Numbered from the stretch's first letter, positions 1 through 6,019 are shown. The stretch is 6,185 nt of DNA from Lachnospiraceae bacterium UBA7182 (GCA_002491115.1 DKVI01000098.1:2581-8765); one strand, 5' to 3'. A program made the numbers and translations. The notes: generated by a model from the sequence alone, not told the origin.

Positions 1-1
1 G

Positions 2-460
2 GTGGAAAAGGAAAAACTGGATAAAATTCTGGAAGCTGCCCATGTGGCGCCGACCGCCGCAAATCTCCAGCCCGTGCATCTGCTTGTGGTGCAAAGTGAA
101 GAGGGACTTGCCAAAATAGGACAGGGGGCAAATCTTTATGGTGCGCCGCTGGCAATCATCGTCTGCGCTGACCATGAAAAGGCGTGGGTGCGCCCGTTTG
201 ACAAGAAGCAGACGGGTGACATTGATACCTCGATTCTGACAGACCATATGATGCTTCAGGCTACGGAGCTGGGACTTGGCTCTGTATGGATTTGTTATTT
301 TAAGCCGGATGTTATCAGCAGGGAATTTGGACTTCCTGAAAATCTGGAACCTGTCAATATCCTTGCAGTTGGTTATTCAAACGAAGAAGCCGCCGACCCA
401 AAACGCCATGACAGGATGCGTATTCCCGTAAGCCAGTTGGTATCCTACGAAAATCTGTAA
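2..460 (+). CDS. Nitroreductase-family FMN-dependent oxidoreductase, 5' partial
   Basis: The visible 152 residues match the nitroreductase fold, a family of FMN-binding enzymes that reduce nitroaromatics, quinones or other small acceptors with NAD(P)H in the cytoplasm. The motif APTAANLQP (residues 16-24 of the visible part) corresponds to the FMN-contacting 'APS..N.QP' region. ELGLGSVWI (89-97) followed by FGLPENLEPVNILAVGY (109-125) is the characteristic C-terminal core. Family members usually begin with about 20 more residues ending in a '..R.SVRKF' phosphate-binding stretch. That stretch is absent, and the reading frame is open to the left edge, so the GTG at position 2 is probably an internal valine and the gene starts outside the window. 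The substrate cannot be read from sequence. It ends with TAA and is followed by an intrinsic terminator, so it is the last gene of its transcript. Confidence 0.88.
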   Translation: MEKEKLDKILEAAHVAPTAANLQPVHLLVVQSEEGLAKIGQGANLYGAPLAIIVCADHEKAWVRPFDKKQTGDIDTSILTDHMMLQATELGLGSVWICYFKPDVISREFGLPENLEPVNILAVGYSNEEAADPKRHDRMRIPVSQLVSYENL

Positions 461-485
461 TGGGATTGAGAACGGTCTCTTTTAG

Positions 486-521
486 AAAATGCGCTGCCTT
501 GTGGGGTGTAGCGCATTTTTT
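486..521 (+). terminator. Rho-independent terminator after the nitroreductase gene
   Basis: The 10-nt arms AAAATGCGCT (486-495) and AGCGCATTTT (510-519) are perfectly complementary around a 14-nt loop. A run of six Ts covers 516-521. It lies 26 nt past the nitroreductase stop codon, in the right orientation to end that transcript. Confidence 0.87.
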
Positions 522-578
522 ATGCTTCTTAATTCACTTTAGCCAAACTTAATCGTTTCGGGCAGAGTATAGCCATGA

Positions 579-900
579 ATCCGCCATAAATCAATGGATT
601 TGGAGCCGGTATTCCCCTTTGAATTAAAGAAGCTCCTTTTCAGATAAAGGAGTCTATGGACAGCCGATTGGAACTTACATGAAGGAATACCGTATGAAAC
701 AGGCGGCTGTGCTTCTTCGGCAGACCAAAAGTACAATAGCGGAAATCGCAAATCAGGTCGGATATGAGAACCAGAGTAAATTTGGGGCAGCCTTTCGGGA
801 TATATTGAAAATAACACCCGCAGAATATCGAAAACAAAATGCCAGTGAGCAGGCTTTTATTTTTTTGAATTTAAATTGTAATAAAAAAGTTGTAAAATAA
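579..900 (+). pseudogene. AraC-family regulator remnant (C-terminal HTH half), frameshifted
   Basis: The open stretch from 640 to the TAA at 898-900 encodes GVYGQPIGTYMKEYRM, then AAVLLRQTKSTIAEIA, NQVGYENQSKFGAAFR and TPAEYRKQ. This is the second half of an AraC/XylS DNA-binding domain: the linker helix, the second helix-turn-helix and the 'P.EYR' end. The AraC domain is about 100 residues, and many members also carry an N-terminal sensor of 150 or more, but here an in-frame TAA lies at 625-627. The neighbouring frame (579-647) reads FPFELKKLLFR just before its stop, which resembles the segment that normally precedes 'F.GVYG'. Removing four bases around 643-646 would join the two as LKKLLFKGVYGQPIG. 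I infer a decayed gene with a small insertion and a lost 5' part. The ATG at 679 has no obvious ribosome binding site. Sequencing error is an alternative for the frameshift but not for the missing N-terminus. Confidence 0.62.
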
Positions 901-926
901 ACAGAAAGAAATGGAGTGTTGATGAT

Positions 927-1034
927 ATGTTTGTAATATATAAAAAACAGGCACAGGAATACATAATCCAGAATATGGAAGCTGTTTTGAACGGGAAAGT
1001 TGCAGGCGATCCCGGGATGCCGGGGGAAGTGTGA
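927..1034 (+). CDS. Small ORF of unknown function, coupled to yaaA
   Basis: This ORF of 35 codons starts at ATG 927, with GGAG at 913-916 (10-nt spacing, slightly long). It ends at TGA 1032-1034, which shares its A with the ATG of yaaA (TGATG). The peptide begins MFVIYKKQAQEYIIQNMEAV and ends in a glycine/proline-rich tail containing GDPGMPGEV. I do not recognise a family. It has no membrane segment or cysteine. The TGATG junction is typical of translationally coupled genes, so it may be a real small protein or a leader that helps ribosomes reach yaaA. It could equally be the tail of a decayed gene next to the AraC remnant. Coding status is uncertain. Confidence 0.35.
   Translation: MFVIYKKQAQEYIIQNMEAVLNGKVAGDPGMPGEV
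1022..1029 (+). promoter_or_regulatory. Ribosome binding site deciding the yaaA start
   Basis: The purine-rich GGGGGAAG ends four bases before the ATG at 1034. It lies inside the last codons of the small upstream ORF, which supports coupled translation. It is too close to the alternative GTG at 1031 for that to be the preferred start. Confidence 0.55.
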
Positions 1035-1783
1035 TGAAAATTATTATTTCGCCGGCAAAGAAAATGAACGTAGTTTCAGATTCGCCGGACATTCAGGGAA
1101 TGCCGGTATTTTTAACACAGACAAAAGAAATCCTGCGTTGGCTGCAATCGAAGTCTTATGCGGAGCTAAAGCAGATCTGGGGCTGTAGTGATAAGATCGC
1201 GGAGCAGAATTTTGACAGACTGAAGCACATGAACCTGCAAAACCAGTTAACTCCCGCAGTGCTTTCCTATGAAGGCATTGCCTATCAATATATGGCGCCT
1301 GCCGTGTTCGAGGACAGACAGTTTGATTATGTGCAGGAGCATTTGAGAATTTTATCTGCTTTTTACGGAGTGTTAAAGCCGATGGATGGAGTAACTCCGT
1401 ACAGACTGGAGATGAAGGCTAAGGCGTCAATTGCCGGACATAAGGATTTGTACGATCTGTGGGGTTCCGGGTTATATAAAGAAGTGCGTGATGACTCGGG
1501 AATTATAATCAACCTGGCGTCTAAAGAATATGCGGCATGTATCGAGAAATACCTGACGAAACAGGATACTTATATTACCTGTATTTTTGGCGAACGATCA
1601 GGGAATAAGATAGTTACCAAAGGAACTTACGCCAAAATGGCAAGAGGCGAGATGGTGCGGTTTATGGCAGAAAATCAAATTGAAAATCCGGAGGAAATAA
1701 AAGACTTCGACAGACTTGGATATATTTACCGGAAAGATTTGTCATCTGAGACACGATATGTATTTGAGAGGCAGAACCGGTAA
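1034..1783 (+). CDS. yaaA: Peroxide stress protein YaaA (DUF328/UPF0246)
   Basis: This 249-residue protein is close in length to E. coli YaaA (about 258). It opens with the family signature MKIIISPAKKM (residues 1-11) and contains FDRLKHMN (60-67), the strongly conserved LRILSAFYGVLKPMDGV block (104-120), TPYRLEM (121-127), LYDLWG (139-144), INLASKEY (159-166) and the late segment KGTYAKMARGEMVRFM (196-211). In E. coli YaaA is induced by hydrogen peroxide through OxyR and lowers intracellular free iron, limiting Fenton damage to DNA and protein; its biochemical activity is less settled, with DNA binding reported. An in-frame GTG at 1031 would add one residue, but the ATG at 1034 gives the canonical MKIIISPAKK start and stands a normal distance from the GGGGGAAG purine tract (1022-1029). 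It overlaps the small upstream ORF by one base and runs into a terminator-like inverted repeat. No OxyR- or PerR-type operator was evident upstream. Confidence 0.95.
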   Translation: MKIIISPAKKMNVVSDSPDIQGMPVFLTQTKEILRWLQSKSYAELKQIWGCSDKIAEQNFDRLKHMNLQNQLTPAVLSYEGIAYQYMAPAVFEDRQFDYVQEHLRILSAFYGVLKPMDGVTPYRLEMKAKASIAGHKDLYDLWGSGLYKEVRDDSGIIINLASKEYAACIEKYLTKQDTYITCIFGERSGNKIVTKGTYAKMARGEMVRFMAENQIENPEEIKDFDRLGYIYRKDLSSETRYVFERQNR

Positions 1784-1795
1784 GGACAATTATAT

Positions 1796-1869
1796 TTTCG
1801 ATGGTTCCAAATCAGGATGAAGGTTCGTTTTCCGAATTGCGTCCACGGTTTGAAACCATCGAAATTTTT
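1796..1869. terminator. Large symmetric inverted repeat and T-run between convergent yaaA and phoU
   Basis: Arms 1796-1811 and 1849-1864 pair over 16 positions with one C/A mismatch (1807/1853). TTCG (1824-1827) and CGAA (1833-1836) pair again around the same centre, so the whole segment folds on one axis near 1830 with an internal loop between. TTTTT (1865-1869) follows on the + strand, giving a good terminator for yaaA 13 nt past its stop. On the - strand the arm is followed only by a mixed A/T stretch, so termination of the pst operon transcript there is plausible but weaker. The long, partly unpaired middle is unusual for a plain terminator; a decayed mobile repeat is an alternative. Confidence 0.6.
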
Positions 1870-1888
1870 AGTTACTGTTTAGGAAAGA

Positions 1889-1927
1889 CTACCGTGATCG
1901 ACGTCCCTTTTTGCGTTTTGTCATCAT
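1889..1927 (-). CDS. Possible 11-12 residue basic mini-ORF downstream of phoU
   Basis: On the - strand, directly after the phoU TAG, GGAGGA (1931-1936) is followed by two consecutive ATG codons (1925-1927 and 1922-1924), then ACA AAA CGC AAA AAG and a TAG at 1889-1891. The peptide would be MMTKRKKGRRSR, with eight of its twelve residues Lys or Arg. The second ATG has the better 7-nt spacing from GGAGG. I do not recognise a family, and an ORF this short has weak coding evidence on its own. What supports it is the near-ideal Shine-Dalgarno sequence placed immediately after the operon's last gene. It could be a regulatory peptide, the remnant of a longer gene, or chance. Confidence 0.3.
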   Translation of the reverse strand: MMTKRKKGRRSR

Positions 1928-1937
1928 ATTTCCTCCG

Positions 1938-2579
1938 CTACCCTTCTTTGGTTCCGGTAATAGAGAACAATACCCATTTGGCGATATTGACTGCGTGATC
2001 GCCGATGCGTTCAAAATATTTCGCGATCATCAGAAGGTCAATCGCGTATTCCCCGTCCGCTTTGGTGTTGCCAAGCAGGTCGATCAGCATTTCTTTTACC
2101 TGATTAAAAAAGGAATCCACCACATCATCATAGTCTATTACGGCTTTTGCCATCTGCCTGTCTTTTTTTACAAAGGCGTCTATACTGTCTGTAACCATTT
2201 TGATAACCGCGATAGACATATCATGAATTACTTGTGTATCGCTGGTGGAATGAATATTTTCCAACCGGATGATTTCGGCGATATCTGCGGATTGATCCCC
2301 GATCCGCGCCATATCTGTTACCATCTTTAAGGCGGATGAAATGACTCTTAAGTCTTTGGCCACAGGCTGCTGCTGCAACAGCAGTTTCAGGCACATGGTT
2401 TCGATTTCCCGTTCTTTATGTTCGATCTGAACGGAAAGATCGAGCACGTCTTTTGTAAGTTCTGTATTTCCTTCTGTAAGGGCTTTCGCGGACTTTGCGA
2501 TGGCATTCTCGCAGAAAGTCCCCATAATAACCAGTTCTTTATTCAGCGCATCTAACTGCGCGTCAAATTCAGGACGCAT
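1938..2579 (-). CDS. phoU: Phosphate signalling regulator PhoU
   Basis: A 213-residue all-helical cytoplasmic protein of normal PhoU length (about 215-240). It carries the two PhoU repeats, each with the metal-binding helix signature: DMARIGDQSADIAE (89-102) and KYFERIGDHAVNIAKW (187-202). These Asp/Glu residues bind metal ion clusters in PhoU structures. PhoU links the state of the Pst transporter to the PhoR/PhoB (PhoP) two-component system and also restrains Pst uptake; loss in E. coli leads to constitutive Pho expression. The ATG at 2577-2579 overlaps the pstB TAA by one base (TAATG), and GGGAGG at 2588-2593 is well placed, so it is translated with pstB. It is the last recognisable gene of the operon. 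No phoP/phoR pair lies inside the window. Confidence 0.96.
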   Translation of the reverse strand: MRPEFDAQLDALNKELVIMGTFCENAIAKSAKALTEGNTELTKDVLDLSVQIEHKEREIETMCLKLLLQQQPVAKDLRVISSALKMVTDMARIGDQSADIAEIIRLENIHSTSDTQVIHDMSIAVIKMVTDSIDAFVKKDRQMAKAVIDYDDVVDSFFNQVKEMLIDLLGNTKADGEYAIDLLMIAKYFERIGDHAVNIAKWVLFSITGTKEG

Positions 2580-3328
2580 TATCCAAACCTCCCTGTAATA
2601 TAATCTTCTGTCCGCTTATCCTGCGGCATGGAAAACAGTTTTTCGGTTTCGCCGAATTCGACAAGTTCGCCCAGCAGGAAAAAAGCTGTCTTATCAGAGA
2701 TACGAACCGCCTGCTGCATATTGTGGGTTACGATTACCAGACAGTATTTTTTCTTCAGCTCTGCCGCCAGTTCTTCTATTTTTGAGGTAGAGATGGGGTC
2801 CAGCGCGCTGGTTGGTTCATCCATCAGAAGAACTTCCGGTTCTACCGCCAGGGCGCGGGCGATACAAAGCCTTTGCTGCTGGCCTCCGGACATGCCAAGG
2901 GCGGATTTTTTCAGCCGGTCTTTCACCTCGTCCCAGATGGCGGCTCCTTTCAATGAGCGTTCTACAATCTCGTCCAGCGCCGCTTTGGAACGGATTCCAT
3001 GGGTTCTGGGTCCAAAGGCGATATTGTCATAAATACTCATAGGAAACGGATTCGGTTTCTGAAACACCATCCCCACCCGTTTGCGGAGCAGATTGATATC
3101 CATGGTTCCGTAAATATCTTCACCGTCCAGCAGGATGGTTCCCTTGATACGGCAGCCTTCCGTCAGATCGTTCATACGGTTTAAGCTTTTTAATAAAGTT
3201 GATTTTCCGCATCCGGAGGGACCGATCAAAGCAGTGATCTCATTTGTCTGTATCTTTAAATTTATATTTTTTAAAGCCTGAAAAGCGCCGTAATATAAAT
3301 TCAGGTTCTCGACGGTGATTTTATCCAT
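2579..3328 (-). CDS. pstB: Phosphate ABC transporter ATPase PstB
   Basis: This is the cytoplasmic nucleotide-binding subunit that hydrolyses ATP to power phosphate import through PstC/PstA. From the ATG at 3328 it has 249 residues, with Walker A GPSGCGKST (36-44), Q-loop VFQKPNPFPMS (about 88-98), ABC signature MSGGQQQRLCIARAL (146-160), Walker B VLLMDEP with catalytic Glu171, D-loop SALD and the switch histidine in VTHNM (His202). The NPFPMSIYDN stretch is typical of PstB rather than other ABC ATPases. A longer version beginning at GTG 3340 is open, but that GTG lies inside the Shine-Dalgarno sequence itself, so the ATG at 3328 is preferred. It overlaps the end of pstA by 8 nt and phoU by 1 nt, so the three genes are coupled. 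Confidence 0.97.
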   Translation of the reverse strand: MDKITVENLNLYYGAFQALKNINLKIQTNEITALIGPSGCGKSTLLKSLNRMNDLTEGCRIKGTILLDGEDIYGTMDINLLRKRVGMVFQKPNPFPMSIYDNIAFGPRTHGIRSKAALDEIVERSLKGAAIWDEVKDRLKKSALGMSGGQQQRLCIARALAVEPEVLLMDEPTSALDPISTSKIEELAAELKKKYCLVIVTHNMQQAVRISDKTAFFLLGELVEFGETEKLFSMPQDKRTEDYITGRFG

Positions 3329-4187
3329 CTGTGCGTTCACCTCCTATTTTTTTCGCTGCGTAATTGGAGACTGCGTTGATCAGAATGACAACCGCCAGCA
3401 GTACGACGGCAGTGGCATAAGTCTGCCCGATATACAGTCCTTCGCCGGAAATAGAATACATATGCACGGAAAGCGTACGCGCTGAGGAAAAAATACTCGA
3501 CGCTGTCTCGGCGACGGTTCCGGCGGTAAAGATCAGCGCGGCCGACTCGCCGACAATCCGGCCTACGCCAAGGATTATGCCGGAAAGAATGCCCGGCACG
3601 GCGCAGGGGAGAACGATGGAAAAAACGGTCCTCAGTTTTCCGGCTCCCAGCCCGAAGCTGCCTTCCCGGTAACTGTCCGGCACGGATTTCAAGGCTTCTT
3701 CTGTGGTACGCATGATGAGCGGCAGGATCATAATGCTTAAAGTCAGAGAGCCGGACAATAATGACAGCCCGAAACCGAGATATTTCACAAAAAACAGGGA
3801 ACCGAACAAACCATACACAATGGACGGAATCCCGGACAGTGTTTCCGCTGCCACGCCGGTAATACCGACCAGCTTATTCCCCCGGCGCGCGTACTCTGTC
3901 AGATAGATCGCGGCGCCGACTCCTACGGGAACTGCAAATAAAAGTGAGACGACCGTAATCAAAAGCGTATTAATCAGGGCCGGAAAGAGCGATACATTTT
4001 CCGAAGTATAGGTCCTGCTGAATAAATCCGGCGTCAGATGCGGGATGCCTTTTACAAGAATATAGATAATAATAAACAACAACGCGAGCATGGTAAGAAG
4101 CGCAGCCAGATGAACCAGAAAAAATAATAAAAACGACTGCGGGTCTGTCCTGCGGATTTTTACATTTTGACGAATAGATTCTGCCAT
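3321..4187 (-). CDS. pstA: Phosphate ABC transporter permease PstA
   Basis: This 288-residue integral membrane protein is one half of the phosphate channel, paired with PstC. A polar N-terminus is followed by a first membrane segment at about 20-46. A periplasm-side region with LTPDLFSRTYTSENVS follows, then the binding-protein-dependent transport permease domain starting near LINTLLITVVSLLFAVPVGV (71-90). The cytoplasmic EAA loop that docks on PstB is seen as EEALKSVPDSYREGSFGLGA (163-182). SGIPSIVYGLFG (118-129) and GRIVGESAALIFTAG (209-223) are typical PstA/PstC motifs, and a last helix lies near 257-275. Its ATG directly abuts the pstC TAA with no gap, and an AAGGAG lies about ten bases upstream inside pstC. 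Its end overlaps pstB. Confidence 0.96.
   Translation of the reverse strand: MAESIRQNVKIRRTDPQSFLLFFLVHLAALLTMLALLFIIIYILVKGIPHLTPDLFSRTYTSENVSLFPALINTLLITVVSLLFAVPVGVGAAIYLTEYARRGNKLVGITGVAAETLSGIPSIVYGLFGSLFFVKYLGFGLSLLSGSLTLSIMILPLIMRTTEEALKSVPDSYREGSFGLGAGKLRTVFSIVLPCAVPGILSGIILGVGRIVGESAALIFTAGTVAETASSIFSSARTLSVHMYSISGEGLYIGQTYATAVVLLAVVILINAVSNYAAKKIGGERTDG
3337..3345 (-). promoter_or_regulatory. Shine-Dalgarno sequence that fixes the pstB start
   Basis: AGGAGGTGA, a full match to the 16S rRNA anti-Shine-Dalgarno, ends eight bases before the ATG at 3326-3328. The upstream GTG candidate (3338-3340) is part of this motif and cannot be served by it. The site lies within the last codons of pstA. 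Confidence 0.8.
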
Positions 4188-5036
4188 TTACTGCACACTC
4201 CTTTTAAAAAGGGATAAAGATATGTTGATGATCAGGATAAACACAAATAATATGACCGCGGTGCCGATCAGGGCTTCACGGTGCAGGTCGGTAGAATAGC
4301 CCATTTCCAGTACAATATTGGTGGTCAGCGTTCGTACGCCGGAAGTGACGCCTGCAGGAATGGCGGCCTGGTTCCCTGCCACCATCATAACGGCCATGGT
4401 TTCGCCGATTGCCCGCCCGATTCCCAGGACGACGCCTGCGAAAATGCCGCTTTTGGCGGCGGGGACAACCGTGAAAAACACGCTTTTTTCGTGAGACGCG
4501 CCCAAAGCAAGACCGCCTTCATAATAACTGTTCGGAACCGCCCGGATCGAAGTTTCGGATACACTGATAATAGTGGGAAGGATCATCAGTCCCAGCAGGA
4601 TGGAGGCGGTCAGAACACTCATGCCGCGTCCTCCGAAAAGATCCCGCACCATGGGTACCAGAACGACCAGGCCGAAAAATCCATAGACTACAGACGGAAT
4701 CCCTGCCATAAGGTTCACGGCGGCTTTCATGGGGCGGTAGATCTGTTTGGGGCAGAAACGGGCCATAAATACGGCTGTCAGGATACCGACCGGTACGCCG
4801 ATCAGCAGCGCTCCGGCCGTCACGTAGAGAGAGCCGATGATCATGGGAAGATTCCCGTACAGGTTGTTGGCGGGTTTCCAGGTTATTCCCAGGAGAAAAT
4901 GGAAAACGCCGATTTTCTGGATAGCCGGGACACCGTTGGCGAAAAGAAAAATACAGATCAGGATAACCGCCGCCACGGATACACAGGCAGTCGTTAAAAA
5001 GAGGCATTTCATGGCAGATTCTTTGAAATGTTTCAT
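4188..5036 (-). CDS. pstC: Phosphate ABC transporter permease PstC
   Basis: This 282-residue inner-membrane permease is the partner of PstA. A hydrophobic segment at about 11-33 is followed by an extracytoplasmic stretch with FLLGITWKPANNLYGNLPMI (47-66), which matches the PstC 'F..G..W.P....FG..P' region. Then come the permease domain, AGIPSVVYGFFG (111-122) and the EAA loop ETSIRAVPNSYYEGGLALGA (161-180) that contacts PstB. GRAIGETMAVMMVAGN (207-222) distinguishes it from PstA, and the last helix is near 258-276. It starts at ATG 5034-5036 with AAAGGAG about ten bases upstream. A second ATG eight codons in (MKCLFL) is possible but has no better site. It is separated from pstS by 60 nt containing a strong hairpin. 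Large open frames antisense to it are shadows. Confidence 0.96.
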   Translation of the reverse strand: MKHFKESAMKCLFLTTACVSVAAVILICIFLFANGVPAIQKIGVFHFLLGITWKPANNLYGNLPMIIGSLYVTAGALLIGVPVGILTAVFMARFCPKQIYRPMKAAVNLMAGIPSVVYGFFGLVVLVPMVRDLFGGRGMSVLTASILLGLMILPTIISVSETSIRAVPNSYYEGGLALGASHEKSVFFTVVPAAKSGIFAGVVLGIGRAIGETMAVMMVAGNQAAIPAGVTSGVRTLTTNIVLEMGYSTDLHREALIGTAVILFVFILIINISLSLFKRSVQ

Positions 5037-5060
5037 AAATATTATGCTCCTTTAGAGAGG

Positions 5061-5090
5061 GCGGGGCAGCGGCAGATACCACAGCCCCGC
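5061..5090 (-). promoter_or_regulatory. GC-rich hairpin in the pstS-pstC intergenic region
   Basis: GCGGGGC and GCCCCGC form a 7-bp perfect stem at the ends of this 30-nt segment. After one T/T mismatch, four more pairs (G-C, G-U, G-C, G-C) close a 6-nt loop. On the - strand it is followed by CCTCTCTAAAG, not by a T-run, so it is not a standard terminator. Between the first and second genes of a transporter operon such structures commonly protect the upstream message from 3' exonucleases or cause partial read-through, giving more binding protein than permease. That role is inferred here. Confidence 0.6.
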
Positions 5091-5096
5091 GTAAAT

Positions 5097-5981
5097 TTAC
5101 TGCAGCAGGTCACTCCAGCTGACTGTGTTGCCCATATAAATTTCTTTTACCTGTTCGCTGGTCAGTTCCTCTATGGGATTTTCATTGTTTACAACGACAG
5201 CGATACCATCCATGGCGATCGAGGTGGAGATTAATCCTTTATTGATCTCCGATTCTTTTAATTCGCGGGAGGCCATGCCGATATCACAGGTCCCGTCGGC
5301 GGCGTCTGACATACCGGTAGAAGAATCACTTTGCTGAACTTCGATCGTTACATCCGGGTTTTTTCCGATATAAGCTTCTTTCAGTTTTTCCATCACCGGA
5401 CTGACAGAACTGGAACCGGAGACTACGATTTTTCCCGAAACGTTTCCTCCGCCGTATGGCGCCGCTTCCGAGACGGAGATATAGCCTTCTTCCTCAATCA
5501 CGGCCTGGCCGTCCGCACTCATAATATAATCGATAAAATCCTGTGCGGTATCGCTCAGGCCCTCTTTGACAGCAATATTAAAAGGACGGGATATTTTGTA
5601 CGCGCCGCTTTTAATGTTCTCAACGGTGGCGTCCGTGCCGTCAATCCGAACCGGTTTTACCGTATCGTTCATGGTTCCAAGAGAAATATACCCGATGGAA
5701 CAGGGATCGCCGGCTACCGTTGTCATCATGACAGAGGTGGAGTTTGTCACTGCCGCGGCATCGGTCGTATAGTCTGTCTTTTCTCCTGCCTCATTCTCCT
5801 GCTCGATACCGAAAAGCTCTATAAATGCTCCGCGGGTGCCCGAGCCGTCTTCGCGTGTGATGACGCCGATCTGCTTTCCGGTGTCAAAACCGGTTTCGGC
5901 CTTATTACCGCCGCATCCTGCGGCAGCGAGCGCGAGTATGCCCATAAGGATAAAAGCCATATGTTTTTTTGATGTTTTCAT
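5097..5981 (-). CDS. pstS: Phosphate-binding lipoprotein PstS, circularly permuted domain order
   Basis: This is the extracellular substrate-binding protein that delivers phosphate to PstC/PstA. Residues 1-23 form a lipoprotein signal: KKH, a hydrophobic core, then LAAAGC with Cys23 as the lipidated residue, so the protein is membrane anchored. The 294-residue length is normal. The motif order is not. TREDGSGTRGAF (42-53), VAGDPCSIGYISLG (89-102), ENIKSGAYKISRPF (121-134) and DGQAVIEEEGYISV (157-170) come first; in usual PstS proteins they are C-terminal. SGKIVVSGSSSVSPVMEKL (182-200), QQSDSSTG (216-223), GMASREL (235-241), MDGIAVVVN (257-265) and the end EIYMGNTVSWSDLL follow, and these are normally N-terminal. 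Both phosphate-binding loops (GSGTR and GSSSV) are present, so I expect binding to be kept. The start ATG has AAAGGAGA at good spacing. Residues 171-181 (SEAAPYGGGNV) form the new linker. Confidence 0.93.
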   Translation of the reverse strand: MKTSKKHMAFILMGILALAAAGCGGNKAETGFDTGKQIGVITREDGSGTRGAFIELFGIEQENEAGEKTDYTTDAAAVTNSTSVMMTTVAGDPCSIGYISLGTMNDTVKPVRIDGTDATVENIKSGAYKISRPFNIAVKEGLSDTAQDFIDYIMSADGQAVIEEEGYISVSEAAPYGGGNVSGKIVVSGSSSVSPVMEKLKEAYIGKNPDVTIEVQQSDSSTGMSDAADGTCDIGMASRELKESEINKGLISTSIAMDGIAVVVNNENPIEELTSEQVKEIYMGNTVSWSDLLQ

Positions 5982-5988
5982 TGTACAT

Positions 5989-5996
5989 TCTCCTTT
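5989..5996 (-). promoter_or_regulatory. Ribosome binding site of pstS
   Basis: AAAGGAGA on the - strand, with its GGAG core 8 nt from the ATG at 5979-5981. It supports this start, which also gives a complete lipoprotein signal peptide. Confidence 0.75.
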
Positions 5997-6019
5997 GCTT
6001 TTTTGAAATTTGCAGTTAC

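Noticed and set aside
468..479. GAGA-ACGG-TCTC mini-hairpin followed by TTTT just after the nitroreductase gene
   Set aside because: Only a four-base stem; the 486-521 hairpin is a far better terminator.
539..817. 92-codon open frame on the - strand across the AraC remnant
   Set aside because: No recognisable motif or RBS; the + strand of the same segment encodes clear AraC helix-turn-helix sequence.
871..1092. 73-codon open frame on the - strand over the small ORF and yaaA start
   Set aside because: Overlaps the conserved yaaA N-terminus and shows no protein family features.
1911..2330. 139-codon open frame on the + strand antisense to phoU
   Set aside because: Lies inside the confidently identified phoU and has no domain features.
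2628..3032. 134-codon open frame on the + strand antisense to pstB
   Set aside because: Serine-rich shadow of the conserved ABC ATPase.
4281..4997. 238-codon open frame on the + strand antisense to pstC
   Set aside because: It mirrors pstC codon bias, has His/Gln/Asp/Gly-rich low-complexity content, no RBS and no recognisable domain, and lies fully inside a clear gene.
4519..5082. 187-codon open frame on the - strand overlapping pstC in another frame
   Set aside because: Arg/Pro-rich shadow translation of pstC without domain features.
5331..5972. 213-codon open frame on the + strand antisense to pstS
   Set aside because: Shadow of pstS; no ribosome binding site or family signature.
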